DNA of 64,000 nucleotides from Botryotinia globosa (lineage: Eukaryota; Ascomycota; Leotiomycetes; Helotiales; Sclerotiniaceae). Positions 1-10,861 of this stretch are shown in pieces. Position numbers and translations under genes: made by a program. Each line of letters begins with the position of its first letter. The stretch's first letter is position 1. The notes below the pieces were generated by a model. The model was not told the origin of the DNA and did not search any database. It was given only the letters and a program-made list of their open reading frames with translations. The stretch spans positions 1,674,001-1,738,000 of the forward strand of contig RCSZ01000010.1 in the NCBI GenBank assembly GCA_014898425.1, read 5' to 3'.

Positions 1-796
1 TTGGCAAGAACGAGGTCTTTCACCTCTACAGATGTACCAATTGCTAGGAACTCCTTCATGAAGAACTCGCGTAAGATATACTGCTTAGGAGTTGCATCAT
101 CCATGGAATCTAGTAGCCGATGAATCTCTTGTTTCATCTCCATCTCGTAGATGGCTCGTCCCTTGTTGTACGGGTACGGATATGTGAATACTCCCTCCAT
201 AATTCCGGCCCAGCAATGGGAAAACAACTCAAAGTTAAGATACTTGTCCTTAAGATCTCTGTAATTTTCTTCGTTATCATAATATGGTCGGCGAAGAAAC
301 CGACCATAGTGTTCGTAACGAAATAAGAGTCCCAGTTCCATATCGTATTTCGCAGGCTTGCATACGCGTGTCACTACTCTGTACATATAGTCTTTGGGTT
401 TATATATTCTCAGCAATGGTGCGTATTTGATGAGTTTTGAATGGACTTTTTTGATCTTGAGAGCATCAAGATGATCGATATGAGGGGTAACACCAGTGTT
501 ACATAAGCTAATTGGTCGCAGAAACACGTCTTTGAATATTGCATACATGCGGGGACATGTGAATGCAATGGAAACGTCTGAGACATTGAGAGATCGCATG
601 ATCTTCAATAGAATCTCTACGGGCAACTTCTCCAGTGTTGAATCTATTGATATATTGTTAGCTAGGGACCATAACTTACACTCATCCACTCACCCGATTG
701 TTTTGTAGCTCGTGATTTAGTCGAGGAATGGAGTACATTCTTGATCTTTCTATACTTCGAGCTAAAATACTTTTCGCTCGATATTTGCGCGCCCAT
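1..796 (-). CDS. F-box protein, 3' end cut by window edge
   Basis: F-box proteins bring substrates to SCF ubiquitin ligases through Skp1. I see two exons on the minus strand. Exon 1 runs from the ATG at 796 down to 694. A 50-nt intron (693-644, GTGAGT donor, CTAAC branch, TAG acceptor) joins in phase to exon 2 (643 to the window edge). The F-box opens exon 2 with LEKLPVEILLKIMRSLNV, followed by a Ser/Ala-Cys-Arg type second half (IAFTCPRMYAIFK). The rest is Tyr- and Arg-rich with no recognisable repeat. The frame is open to position 1, so the C-terminus lies outside the window. It seems to belong to a different subfamily from the F-box gene at 3915-4820. Substrate unknown. The intron model is my inference, but phase, branch point and an otherwise absent start codon all support it. 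Confidence 0.72.
644..693 (-). other. Spliceosomal intron in the F-box gene
   Basis: A 50-nt intron with GTGAGT donor, a CTAAC branch point about ten bases before the TAG acceptor. Without it the downstream F-box frame has no ATG. Confidence 0.65.
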
Positions 797-918
797 GATA
801 TAATCACCAGTTGGTGTACAGACTGACAGGATACTGCAAGAATGTATTTGTGAATATCTCTTGATATATCAAATTTCCTATCTTAAGAACTCTCTCCACT
901 GTCAAATTCTAATATCAA

Positions 919-1133
919 ATGATTGAAGAACAAATTTGTGAAAAGATTCGAAAGTTGGGAAGTGTTCCGTCAATCCATGCACCTAGTGGTGAATTCAACC
1001 AGATCACGGAGCTGTGTGATTATAAAATTGTTATATTCGAGTCGATGGGAAAGAGGCGAAAAATAATTGGGATGATGTTGGTGCGGAGGGTTTACTTGAG
1101 GTAGTTTTGATGGGTTCCGATTCTTGTGACTGA
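919..1133 (+). pseudogene. Short unrecognised coding relic
   Basis: An ATG at 919 opens a frame (MIEEQICEKIRKLGS...) that reads sensibly to about 1035. The sequence then reads best one frame over (DGKEAKNNWDDVGAEGLLEV) and stops with TGA at 1131-1133. No canonical intron joins the two halves, so this is either a frameshifted relic or chance. I recognise no family. Confidence 0.25.
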
Positions 1134-1616
1134 GACGAAGGGGGAAACAATAGAGTCGGGAGGTGACCCTCTATAAGTAGGTGGATTCTTGTATACGGCT
1201 CCATCGTATACATGATTCCCGAATCAATCGTGAAAGTTATGTCTGGGAACTTACCACCGTATCCTCAGCTCATTCATTCGATACTAGATGATTCTAAACC
1301 TTGATGAGGTGACTATAGTAACACTGTGAGAGCCGTAGCGAGTACTTCTCATGAAACGTACTTTGAAATGCAGGAAAAGAAAATTCCAGTGGTGCAAATT
1401 AAAGAGACATGATCTTGATAAATAATTGAATCAATGAGATCTATATGCTTGAGCGGCATGTTTTGTGAGTGTTGTGTCATTTGGTTGAATTTGGACTAAT
1501 ATCTAGGAAGGAAATTTTTGCATCAAAACGGATGCATCAACGGGACCTTGTCCTTGAATCCTAAAGAAATCTCTCCAGCACATTATAGCTGAAATTGAGG
1601 ACCAGAAACTTTAACT
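1134..1616. other. Intergenic, no gene seen
   Basis: Short stop-rich frames only; no repeat or RNA gene recognised. Confidence 0.5.
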
Positions 1617-2396
1617 TCACTTCAACCTCATACTGAAATGTGTTTCCATTTTCGAAAGAGGAACAATAACCACCTCTGGTGGACGAACATCTCTAGATTC
1701 CCTGACCTGTTGGTTGCAGCTACCCGTGAATCTCTATTTGTTATTATATCAAACACAATCTTTATATTTTCGCGACTGATTATAACCACACTCGACATAT
1801 ACGACTGCCTCCTCAAAAGATCCTGGGACCTTTGGATTGACAATTTCCTTCTCCTTGCCTTCAAACCAATCGATCAATAATATTCGGAAGAATCCCCAAG
1901 TATATCTTCTTTTGTTCCACTTTGAACCTCTTGCTTGGCTTTTCTCGGCATTATACTATATCCTTCTATCATCGCTCTGATGCCATCCAATTTTCATGAT
2001 CTTCAGCTCTGAGAGCTCATATAACTCATCCACAAGTGAAGCTTTGCCCGAGAAATATTCGTTCGCATAGTAAAGACATCCCAAAAAGATGAGTTCGGTT
2101 CTGTCCATGCCGGAAAGAATCGGAGCGACTGACAGGTACGCGCATGCAACTTCACTGCGCTTATAGCATGTTCCATTGGTCCCATCTGTCGAAAAGTTGA
2201 ACGGCTATTGATGTAAAAATTGATGGCAGTTTACCTTTACGTTGAGGAACAGAATCCTGTCCGCTTGTTTTTGAACGATGTGTCGCATATGATCAGCGAC
2301 TAGGAAGATGTATACCAGTATTGCAAAATAAATAGCTTACAGGCCGATATGAATTGTATTTACTTTGGTGGTGACACTGATGTGTTTGATTTTCAT
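1617..2396 (-). pseudogene. Unrecognised multi-exon gene with one internal stop
   Basis: Joining exons by splice signals gives a minus-strand frame starting at ATG 2394-2396 (MKIKHISVTTK...) and ending with TGA at 1617-1619. One intron is 49 nt with GTAAAC donor and CAG acceptor; an upstream one starts with GTAAGC; a third, 69 nt, has GTATAT donor and ATAATAAC before TAG. The long middle exon reads as real protein (ACAYLSVAPILSG, LGCLYYANEYFSGKASL, then WNKRRYTWGFFRILLIDWFEG). A single in-frame TAG interrupts it near 1940 where the frame stays open for about 55 codons on either side, so I call it a pseudogene. The stop could be a C-to-T or G-to-A change. No family recognised. Possible alternatives are a functional gene ending at that stop, or a missed intron. 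Confidence 0.45.
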
Positions 2397-2647
2397 TGTG
2401 AAGAAAAAAACGAGAGAAGGAATGAGAATACAGCTAAACATCCGTCGCTTATTCTACGGTGACCTTGTATAATAATCCATGATTCTATTTCTATTACTGC
2501 ATTCCTTACTTCAAAGACTCATAGATTGTTCTTAGCCTCTGGGCAAGCCTGCAGATATTTAGAGTTAAGGTTTCTACGATGAGTTTTTGGGTCAATTAGT
2601 AACAAAATTCGAATTTTCAGTGAGTTAGTACATATCCCAATACGATT

Positions 2648-3065
2648 CTACTGCAGATCACATGTTAGAAGTGCAATATGTTTCCCGAAAGTAATAGAGA
2701 AAACAGACCTCTCAGGATTCTGTTCGAAGACTAGAACCTTAAATTTGGTGCAGATTTTTGAAAAACATACGTCGTCTTCAATTGCTTGGTTGACCCAAAA
2801 TTTCGAATTGATGCGTATGAATTCACGTTGCAACTCAAACTGACGATCAATCTCTAGTCCCGATCTATGACAAGTTCTAAACACGCTTATTAATGAGTCA
2901 TAAGGCTGAAAAATCAAGAGATCTAATTAGCCGAGACATTCTCTAGCTTTAGTTCTCAGCTCAAATTGTGGATACATCACTTCAGAAAAACTCAAATGTT
3001 ATATAGTCGTCTTCCATGATTTTGTCTTCAGGACTCAGTTCTATCGCTAAGATATATCTGCCCAT
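2648..3065 (-). pseudogene. Decayed unrecognised gene
   Basis: A frame opens at ATG 3063-3065 with MGRYILAIELSPEDKIMEDD, then shifts and continues (EVMYPQFELRTKAREC) to a TAA, after which the same frame runs on for about 90 codons (SLISVFRTCHRSGLEIDRQF, then a hydrophobic tail ending CDLQ). The TAA sits where CAA would keep the frame open. A CTAAT branch and CAG acceptor lie just upstream of the long segment, so part may be an intron. The layout faintly recalls fungal 2EXR-type proteins, but I cannot confirm that. Confidence 0.4.
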
Positions 3066-3914
3066 GTTTTTTTATCCCGTGGCTACGTGTCTCATTTTAC
3101 ATCGAGAACCGACTTAGAAGTGAAACTCGTTAAATATTCGGGACAATCTATCTAGAGCTTTGAAAATAGCCTCTCTCGAAGGTGTTCTTAAGAATAATTA
3201 ACATCTGACATTCTAGTATTCGACTAAAACTTAGTTTCTTAGAATTGCTCAAACGATTTGGTTTCAGAAGAGCTTGTAAAACTAAAAAGAGTCCTAGTGC
3301 ATCCGAACTTAGTTATATTGTCGGTGGAGGGCTCTGGGCAAGCTACCAACTGATGATCTGTACCTCAAAACGGGCTATGGATAACTTAAACATATTTCAT
3401 ACCAGAGTAGATCCTGTAAGTTCTCTTCTCTACCCTTTCCGTGGCTGCTCGAATCCCGTGAGTCTTATATGATCTCCCATCTATTGGGCAACTTTGGCGT
3501 TTAAACCCTACATCAATGTCCAGCCATTATATAGAAGTTCAACTTGAAAATTGGCTTCTCATAGACTTTTTCGTGCTATTGATTTTTGAATTAAGGTTGC
3601 TAAACCAAAGTCTTACGTCACTGAACGCTAGTAAAGTACGGCATTCTAATTCTCTACGGATCTCCTAGTGCAACTTTATACGGTCGAAAGTTTCAGTCAG
3701 AAAAAGAGGCTAGCTGTGTTGCAACGCTTATTTTACTATAAAGGCTATAAAGTGCCCGCGAAAACCTCTACAGAAGAAAATTCCCACCATTCATCGAAAT
3801 CCCTACATCCACATCATTTATCAACCTGTACAGTCCGCAACCTGTACAATCCACAACCTGAACCAACGAAGACTCTAATTTATTGACAACCTCAAGTTTG
3901 AATTGGAACTTTCC
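3066..3914. other. Intergenic and upstream region of the F-box gene
   Basis: An open frame at 3245-3472 ends near a GTAAGT and may be a gene scrap, but nothing identifies it. The last 250 bases hold TATAAA-like strings (TATAAAG near 3740-3750) that could serve the gene starting at 3915. Confidence 0.3.
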
Positions 3915-4820
3915 ATGATGCATCCGATGGAGAAAGATCATAATTTGATACCGATGGCACTTCTCAACTCTGCTGAATCTCCACTTGAAGATTATGCCAC
4001 GCTCAGTTCTGAGATATCTGGTAAGTCTCTTTCCTCAGTTTTCCAATCTTTATTGACCTATGCTAACTTATCTCTAGCTATCGAAAAATCTAGGCAACAG
4101 GTTTCAAACCACAACAAGAAGTCTATAGTTGATATTCTACCTGCCGAACTCATTGCAAATGTCATGGGGCATCTTGGTCCCACATTTGGCGTAGTATTTG
4201 GCCTTACTTGTCATAAAGTATATGATGAGTGCAAGCGTCAGTATCCACACTCAGATGCCCTACTTTTGGAGACCCGTCTATGGGATAAAGACTCAAAAGA
4301 AGACGTTCAGCACCCACTCTTCCGACCATCCGCCCGACTTCATGAACTACTTGGTGACTGGATGGGAAGTGGCGATACCGCAAAATACTTCTACTTTCGA
4401 GATCTAGCTCTCGGATCATCTGACCTCTTGATGTACTGCGCCATACCAGGATACTATGTTGGCAAGTTTCTGCTCCGTGACATTTATGGAGAGGAAGCCG
4501 ATCCTTCAGGCCACGCTTTAAGGCAGCTGCTTCTGGCATGGTGCGCCTACGTTCACATTCAAAGAGGATGGCTACAATTCCGCGGAGATGATGAGCCTCC
4601 ATACTATCCTTCTCCACTAAACATGGGTGGAAAAGCATGGATTGCAGAGATGGGTAGAATTGTGGGTGTGTACAAGAACAAAGAACCAGGAAATATATTC
4701 ATATACATCGTCAGAGTAGCTATCAATGTGGCCCACAAGGAGTATGGACAGGTTTCATCAGTTATTGAAGCAAGAAGAAAGCAGTTGCGGAAACAGCAAA
4801 AAAGACTGCGAGCAAATTAA
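3915..4820 (+). CDS. F-box protein, intact, one intron
   Basis: Probable SCF ubiquitin-ligase adaptor. The first real ATG is at 3915. A 57-nt intron (4021-4077; GTAAGT donor, GCTAAC branch at 4062-4067, TAG acceptor) splits codon 36, giving a 282-residue protein. The F-box is near residues 50-90 (DILPAELIANVMGHLG ... LTCHKVYDECKR). A second conserved patch follows: LHELLGDWMG then KYFYFRDLAL. The same patch appears in the broken copies at 6270-6596 and 9007-9950, so these are paralogues. The C-terminus is basic (EARRKQLRKQQKRLRAN). There is no WD40 or LRR partner domain. The intron length is a multiple of three and it has no stop, so unspliced mRNA would also be translatable. Confidence 0.8.
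   Translation: MMHPMEKDHNLIPMALLNSAESPLEDYATLSSEISGKSLSSVFQSLLTYANLSLAIEKSRQQVSNHNKKSIVDILPAELIANVMGHLGPTFGVVFGLTCHKVYDECKRQYPHSDALLLETRLWDKDSKEDVQHPLFRPSARLHELLGDWMGSGDTAKYFYFRDLALGSSDLLMYCAIPGYYVGKFLLRDIYGEEADPSGHALRQLLLAWCAYVHIQRGWLQFRGDDEPPYYPSPLNMGGKAWIAEMGRIVGVYKNKEPGNIFIYIVRVAINVAHKEYGQVSSVIEARRKQLRKQQKRLRAN
4021..4077 (+). other. 57-nt intron that can be read through
   Basis: GTAAGT donor, GCTAAC branch, TCTCTAG acceptor. Nineteen sense codons with no stop if retained. Confidence 0.8.
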
Positions 4821-5758
4821 TGGCACATTAGTTAGACTAGGACTCATATAACACGCGAGGACGTATGAATATACAGCAAGAATAATTATTTATTCAACCT
4901 AATATTTTACCAAGACAGCAAATAATATTATTCTGAGATCTACTACTTTATTCTGCTTTATTGCGTGCTAAAATATTATTGGAATCTCTTTAACGCTTTT
5001 AAACCCCCCTTCAATATCATTTCCACATCAGTAATTCTTTGAACTGAGTAGATCCTACTTTTGACCACGCACTAACTATACTTTGCTTCCCGTGGAATTT
5101 TTCTATAACTATCTAAGAATTCATGTTGCAAATCCAAACGTAATATTCAATGAAGGTGAAAACTAATTTGTGTCAGTCAGTCGAGAACCACTGATCTCCT
5201 GGGGCATTTGCTTCTCAGTTAACTTTTGTGTGGAATTACACCCTCAGATGACACCGGGTTTGTCCTTAAGAGTCATTCTAAGTCTTCCCAAAGAATAAAA
5301 AAAATAAAAATTCACATGAGGATCATGATATACGATAGATTTCAGTATTTACTTAATTTTCATGGACACAAATCTGGCTCGAGTTTGTTATGGGCATTAT
5401 TGAGGTTTTCCTATGAAAACATAAAGCCCTTGATTTCAAGATATCACTTGAAGTCACGTTGATGGTAAAACAGATTTCAATTTGGCTGAAACATTGACCG
5501 CGTGGATGTTGAGGCCAGATTGAAATTTATATCACTACAATTTTTATTTTATAGGTCAATTATTTGCATGATTGAAGAAATTTTGTCTGTATTCGCCCAA
5601 ATCAGTTGCACAAAGCTTTTCTATTTAGCGAAAATACGGTTGACCGCATGCCCCAGTTCCTGTATAATAGTCCCCAGTTCCAACAATCTGTTTCCAACAA
5701 CTTCTTTCTGTGGAGTGGCACAAGTTGAAATCATCCCTGATTAAAACCCAATCATCTT
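4821..5758. other. Intergenic, no gene supported
   Basis: Two short ORFs at 5226-5462 and 5502-5744 lack any family signal or typical splice sites and are treated as chance. Confidence 0.5.
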
Positions 5759-5928
5759 TGTCGGGACATCGATCATGTGATCAAAGAGGGCACTGTATTA
5801 ACTAGCGTCGCGCTAGCGCTTCCCTATATATTTAGTACCTAGCTTCCCATAGATAATAATGATCAAGAACGAATACAACCATATAGGACTAAGTACTTAC
5901 ACTTATATCAACCAAGTTGATACCAACA
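5759..5928 (-). mobile_element. Solo LTR, 170 bp, with ATCTT target duplication
   Basis: Reading on the minus strand it starts TGTTGGTATCAACTTGG and ends CCCGACA, i.e. TG...CA ends. Both flanks carry the same 5 bp, ATCTT (5754-5758 and 5929-5933). It matches the two LTRs of the 33.5-39.2 kb retrotransposon along its whole length but is much less AT-shifted, so it probably keeps the ancestral sequence. It is the footprint of an insertion followed by LTR-LTR recombination. Confidence 0.9.
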
Positions 5929-6269
5929 ATCTTCCTCCATTCAGAACAATTCAACATCATCTCTTTACCCCAGTAGTGCTTGCTTGTCGATATAACTCAC
6001 ATAAAATGCTTTCGAGACTTGGGACCGTATAGTGATTTATCTTTGCTCGGCCTATGAAAAAATCTGCTTTGACATCGCAAAGCGCAGAAACTTTGTTAAA
6101 AATTCCAACTGAGAGAATTACAAAGAGATCTGGCAGTCTCTTTTTGATTCTTGATTCGAATTATAGTTTGCCCTCTAGTTTTAATCGACCAGGGTAGATG
6201 AAGGCGATCCCGAGATGACCAATAATAACAGTCTTTGAATTTTTATTGATATTGGCAACAATAAGCATG
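5929..6269. other. Intergenic, nothing recognised
   Basis: No open frame or repeat of note between the solo LTR and the F-box relic. Confidence 0.5.
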
Positions 6270-6596
6270 CCTCCCAGAAAAATGTAGATATCCTTCAAGA
6301 CCGGTCCAATCCTCTATGCAAGACCAAAGTGGGCGTGGTCAGCACTTAGGCATATGATCATGGTCCATATCATGTTTTGGGAGATCGTTGTTCGTACAAG
6401 GGCATATCAACTGCCTGAGATTCACACGTTTGATATGGTCGCTGAAGAGAAAGTAAAAGCTTCGACAAGTCAGCGCCAACGGTACTATGTTCTGGGTCCC
6501 ATGGAACTTTAAGTTGCTCGCGATTCGAAGGAGTATCTCTTGTGGCAATCTTCTGGTATGGGAGATGCTGGTGGAAGTCTCAGACTTTGAAAACAC
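6270..6596 (-). pseudogene. Truncated F-box gene copy
   Basis: The minus-strand ORF from 6596 (about 85 codons) begins with a clear F-box: RRLPQEILLRIASNLKFHG ... LALTCRSFYFLFSDH. It stops at 6339, but in the same frame beyond the TGA the sequence keeps the family's second patch (IEDWTGLEGYLHFSG), matching DW.G...Y.YF in the intact gene at 3915-4820. The stop is therefore probably a mutation inside a longer gene (CGA to TGA would do it), and the remainder is lost. An 85-residue F-box-only protein could still be made. Confidence 0.6.
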
Positions 6597-7092
6597 AATT
6601 TAGTTTGCTACATAATGAATCGACATTTTTGGGAACCTACGAGCTTTGGCTTGGGTCTACCTTGCCCGTTAAACTTTGTACTTAATGTGATTTTTTCAAG
6701 ATTCAGCATCTTTTGAAATCCAATTTTCCACTAAGAGTCATACAATATAGGGCCGCAGCTTCTTCATCGTGAATTACCCTATTGGCTGGTAATGCCTTTG
6801 TGACTTTCCTATTGGCTTTACCTAGTCTAATCATATTCCATGTTGATGTGTGACTGGTTTAGGCGGAAAATTAATGGCAAAGTGATTTTCAATTGCAGGA
6901 TTGTGAATTGATTTTTGTGCTTGGTGTGCAGACTTTTAGTATTAGCACGATAAAGATGATGTCCAGTGGCAGGATTTCAGACTCCTATAATTGTACAAAA
7001 CCATGAAGCAAAGGGAAAAACAATTTTGGAGGACATGGCGTATTTGATACTACTGTGTCATGATTTATCATCAGATTGACTGTAAAATAAAG
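6597..7092. other. Intergenic, no gene seen
   Basis: No supported frame; ends at the first inverted-repeat element. Confidence 0.5.
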
Positions 7093-7094
7093 TA

Positions 7095-7603
7095 AGAGTT
7101 TAGGCCCCGGCTTATCGCACACTAAGCGAAAACACACCAAAAAGCCTCATTTCTTCAACTTTTGAACTATATATTATTCCAATCAGTCTTCAAATTAGAT
7201 TTAAAAAATTTATTCTGATAATAAATAATTAATGAAATTATATAAAAAAATTGAATGAATTATTTTTAATAATTTTTTTGATAAAATTGTAGATATTTAA
7301 AGTTGGAATTCCTGAAATTTTCAAAAAAATCGATTTTTTTATATAGGAAAAACATTACATATTAAAAAATTTAAAGATTTCCAACTTTAAATACTTATAA
7401 CTTTATTCAAAAAATTATTAAAAATATTTCACTCATTTTTTCAGAAATTAATTATAAATATTATTTAAATAACCAATTTTCAAATTATATCTTCTATTCA
7501 TTAAAGAATTATAAAAATAATTAATTTATATAGAAAAACGACATTTTTGCAGGGATTTTGTCACGAAATAAGGTGGTGTGCAATAAGCCGAGGCCTAAAC
7601 TCT
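7095..7603. mobile_element. TA-flanked foldback/MITE, about 509 bp
   Basis: Terminal inverted repeats of 28 bp (7095-7122 and 7576-7603) match at 26 positions; they start AGAGTTTAGGCC. TA dinucleotides flank both ends (7093-7094, 7604-7605), as for Tc1/mariner-type elements. The AT-rich interior is also inverted: the stretch near 7250-7310 ending in AAAGTTGG reappears reversed near 7380-7440, so each half can pair with the other. No coding capacity. Probably a non-autonomous element. Confidence 0.8.
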
Positions 7604-7632
7604 TACATAGAGTCAAACATGAGGAGTTAATA

Positions 7633-8139
7633 AGAGTTCTAGCCCCTGCTCACCACACCTCTGTAATCAATGTAACAAAATCCCTGTAAAAAAAAGAGTT
7701 TTCTATACAAATTATTACATTAAATATTTTATTCAAATCTTTATATTTTCTTTTTTAGAAAATTAAAAATGATAAATAATCAGAATCAAAATATAAAAAA
7801 TTATTTGAAATATTTATTATTATTTTTATTGAATAGTTATATAATATTAAAATCGAATTTTTTCAAAAATTCTAATATATAATGTTTTTCTTATATAAAA
7901 TAAGCGAATTTTCATTAAAATTTAGAATTTTCTACTTTAACTTTTTCAAATCCTATTTCAAAAATTAGAAAAAAAAAATTATTTTTTTATAAAATTTGAT
8001 TGATTGAATAACATTTTTTTTAAAAAAAATCTAATTTTATCTCTTATTATAAGAAATAAACTAGGGTATAAAAAGTTGAATAATCTTATATTTTAGCTGG
8101 AAAAGCGTTATATATACAGTGAGCAGGGGCCAGAACTCT
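7633..8139. mobile_element. Second TA-flanked inverted-repeat element, about 507 bp
   Basis: Ends AGAGTTCTAGCCCCTGCTCAC (7633-7653) and its near-perfect inverse (8119-8139), flanked by TA at 7631-7632 and 8140-8141. It lies 26 bp from the previous element, has the same length class and shares the AGAGTT ends, so the two are relatives of one family. The interior is very AT-rich and non-coding. Confidence 0.75.
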
Positions 8140-8141
8140 TA

Positions 8142-8850
8142 CAAAATGCACCGTAAAGAGACTATACATAAGCCATACCTCCGAATTATTAACCAGTGTC
8201 TATCTAGTAATTGTAATCGGTATTAAGAATTCACCAGCGTTAGGGCAGAATTCTATCTATTAAATAAAAGTCTATTCTCTAAAATATAGAATAAGAAGAA
8301 AGAATATTAATCTTTAGATCTAAAGAAAATGTTTTATTACTTAATTATTTTTGATTATTAATCAGAGTTAGTTTTCTATTCAGACTAGGATATTAATCTA
8401 ATTCTCTTATAATCTATAATATTAGGGACTAATCACTTTACTACTAACTTATTAAAGCATGAAGTGTTCTAATTTCAGAATAGTAGTTGTACTATATAAG
8501 CCCTGTTAAGTGATCGCTCCTCGATATACAATGTATATTTCGGGATAAACTCTTGATTATAGAGCATAACGTACAATCTTTCAGATATCATCGTATATAG
8601 ATTGTGCAGATATCTTTCTCATTATACATCTCGCTTATAATCGCGTACGGTTTCGTAACCCCTTATATCTTCAAATACTACTTGTCAATAAGCACAAGTT
8701 TGAGTCAGAGTAAATCAAATACATTTCTCTCCTATTACAAAGTTCTATCTATTGAAGCCCTCAGAATTTAGACTTTAATCGATTAATAACGGTTATTTCA
8801 ACTGCTTCTCTTTTTTTTTTCAATTTACAAAATTTTCCGGATAGACAATA
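8142..8850. other. AT-rich intergenic, no gene seen
   Basis: No supported frame. A weakly protein-like stretch from about 8850 may belong to the first exon of the F-box relic that follows. Confidence 0.4.
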
Positions 8851-9950
8851 AAGAGAAATTTGGAAAAGGAGAGTGCCGACAACGAGGATACCACAGGGAA
8901 CACTACCGTGAACAAAAGAGTGAAATATCTCGAATTGTCTCTCGAAGTGAGCATTTCCAATATGATAGATGTAAGAAATAACTCTCTCAGAAGCTAGCTT
9001 TCATCTAATAGATCTCCCCTTGGACTCCCCTTGGATATCATCAACCTCATTTCAGATAGCCTACCACCAAGCTCAAGTGTTCTCCTTGGACTTACCTGTC
9101 ATACAATATATTCCCTATTTTCTAGACAAATTGCCGAGACTCCATTGAAAGCCCTAATCTGGAGTCTACACACAGACCCTAAGCAACCTGTTGCCCCCGA
9201 GATGAATTATGAACTCCAACTTCACCATGTGTTGAAAGATTGGAGCGGATTAGCCAGGTACAAGTACTTCAACACGGCTGATCTATATAGACTACAACAC
9301 CTTTCTCCACTAGCAAGAAAAGATGAATTGGGTGGACGATGACATTTTTTCGGTAATAGGCGCTGCAATGAGCGTTATGAGCATGGTAAAAGATACAAAA
9401 CGACTTAAAAAAGAAGTTAAATTTGGCGCTTGAACAAAGAGACAAAGAAAGATTCGAAACTCGATGAAATTAGCAGGTGGGCTTTTCTTCAAATGTCCTC
9501 GGCCTGGTGGAAGGCAAGATTATCTTTGGTACCGTTTATCAGAAGATGAACGACTCGAAATTACGGATTTGATGCAATTGTGGGCTCCTCGTGTGAAATC
9601 ATTGAATTGTGAGTTTAACCTGCACAGGCGATTGCGTTGGTCGCAATATATGATGGCTAGTCATGCTGAATGGAGGGAATTGGTAGGATTTTGATTAAGG
9701 TTCTCTTAACAGCCCGTAATCTTCACGGGTACTAATCCAAGAGATCTTGTTGGAAGTCTCCTGGAATGAAGATTTTCGCTGTAAGAAATGTAAGAACTAC
9801 CAGGGATCTATGCCGTTCATATTTTCTCCGCTTGGGGATTACAAAACAGGTCAATTGTATCAAGAACTCCGCTCTTCAAGAACAAGAAATGATAAAATTC
9901 GCACCTTGACACAACAACAGGAGCAAAAAATAACACAATCATTAGAATAA
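8850..9950 (+). pseudogene. Frameshifted F-box gene copy
   Basis: From 9007 the frame reads an F-box (LGLPLDIINLISDSLPP ... LTCHTIYSLFSRQ) and the family patch HHVLKDWSGLARYKYFNTAD, then is broken at 9342. The protein continues in a second frame (WVDDDIFSVIGAAMSVM), then a third from about 9450 (CPRPGGRQDYLWYRLSEDER, RWSQYMMASHAEWRELVGF), and again after 9694 to 9950. At least three frame changes make it a pseudogene. Upstream (8850-8960) is an acidic exon-like stretch followed by GTAAGA at 8970, probably the original first exon. It is a paralogue of the intact gene at 3915-4820, with extra C-terminal sequence that gene lacks. Confidence 0.65.
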
Positions 9951-10627
9951 TCCTTTCGCAGATAAGGAATGCAAAAGCACGATCGACTTCCAACACCGAA
10001 AAAGCTCATACTCAACACAAAGTCGGGTTTTCCTCCTATAGTTCCCAAGTCATCACGCCCCCTACTTAGATCAGGCGAAGACCTGGTGGACGACTATTAT
10101 TTAAAATGAACCTCATCCTATGATTATCTCCTCTTGATGAAACATCGTGTTTACCAAAATACATCGTCGTGACCTGTTCCTTTCTCGTGATTCTAGGAAA
10201 TCTTCCTTGAGTTCGAATTGATGCTTCTAGATATCTGAGCGGTGCAAATATGACAATTATCTTTATTGTGCACTTTCAAATGAATTGAGTCGATCTGACC
10301 AACTCTGATGGCGCATTTGTGAATTCTTCATCGTGAGTGTGAGTTCTTTCAATGTTCCCAAAGAAGCTTTCAAAGCTTTCCTTCAATTCCTAGTCACCGC
10401 CCGTTGCAACCAAATCTCAGGGTACCTCATGCCAGCCAAAGTATACACAAATGAACAAACTGATATCCAACAATGAGAAGTCTCAGTCCTCTCTCAACAT
10501 CCAGAAAATCTCTCTCTCGAGAAGTACCATCTTTTCAGTCCCACACTTTGAAATTGAGATCTCGATGCGAGTTTGCCTATCCTACTCTATATATATGACA
10601 GCATACATACACTCTGATATATGCGCA
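9951..10627. other. Intergenic with weak coding signal
   Basis: Minus-strand reading between about 10450 and 10580 gives short protein-like pieces in two frames that may continue the ORF at 10628-10861. Nothing identifiable. Confidence 0.25.
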
Positions 10628-10861
10628 TCAAACTTCACCTGGACGAGCAAACCATTTGCCTTGATGAATCTTGACAGCTTCATAACGCATCGCATACTCA
10701 TCATGTACCATTACTTCCAACCTGTCACGCTCCCACCACATCACGAGACAAGAACAAACCCGATATCCAAAGTCCACCACCTCAATTCTGAATGATACTT
10801 TTCTCTCTAATTGATATGTATCAAAAAAAACTCCACAACCAAAACTGATAAGATGATCCAT
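10628..10861 (-). CDS. Hypothetical ORF, possibly first exon
   Basis: ATG at 10861 opens 77 codons (MDHLISFGCGVFFDTYQLER ... RLEVMVHDEYAMRYEA) with balanced amino-acid use. Near its end CCAG is followed by GTGAAG, a possible donor; open stretches continue downstream on the minus strand. I recognise no family, and a plus-strand ORF overlaps it, so it may be chance or a relic. Confidence 0.25.
   Translation of the reverse strand: MDHLISFGCGVFFDTYQLERKVSFRIEVVDFGYRVCSCLVMWWERDRLEVMVHDEYAMRYEAVKIHQGKWFARPGEV

Noticed and set aside
3245..3472. 75-codon plus-strand ORF followed by GTAAGT
   Set aside because: No ATG with good context beyond TTG, no recognisable partner exon, no family.
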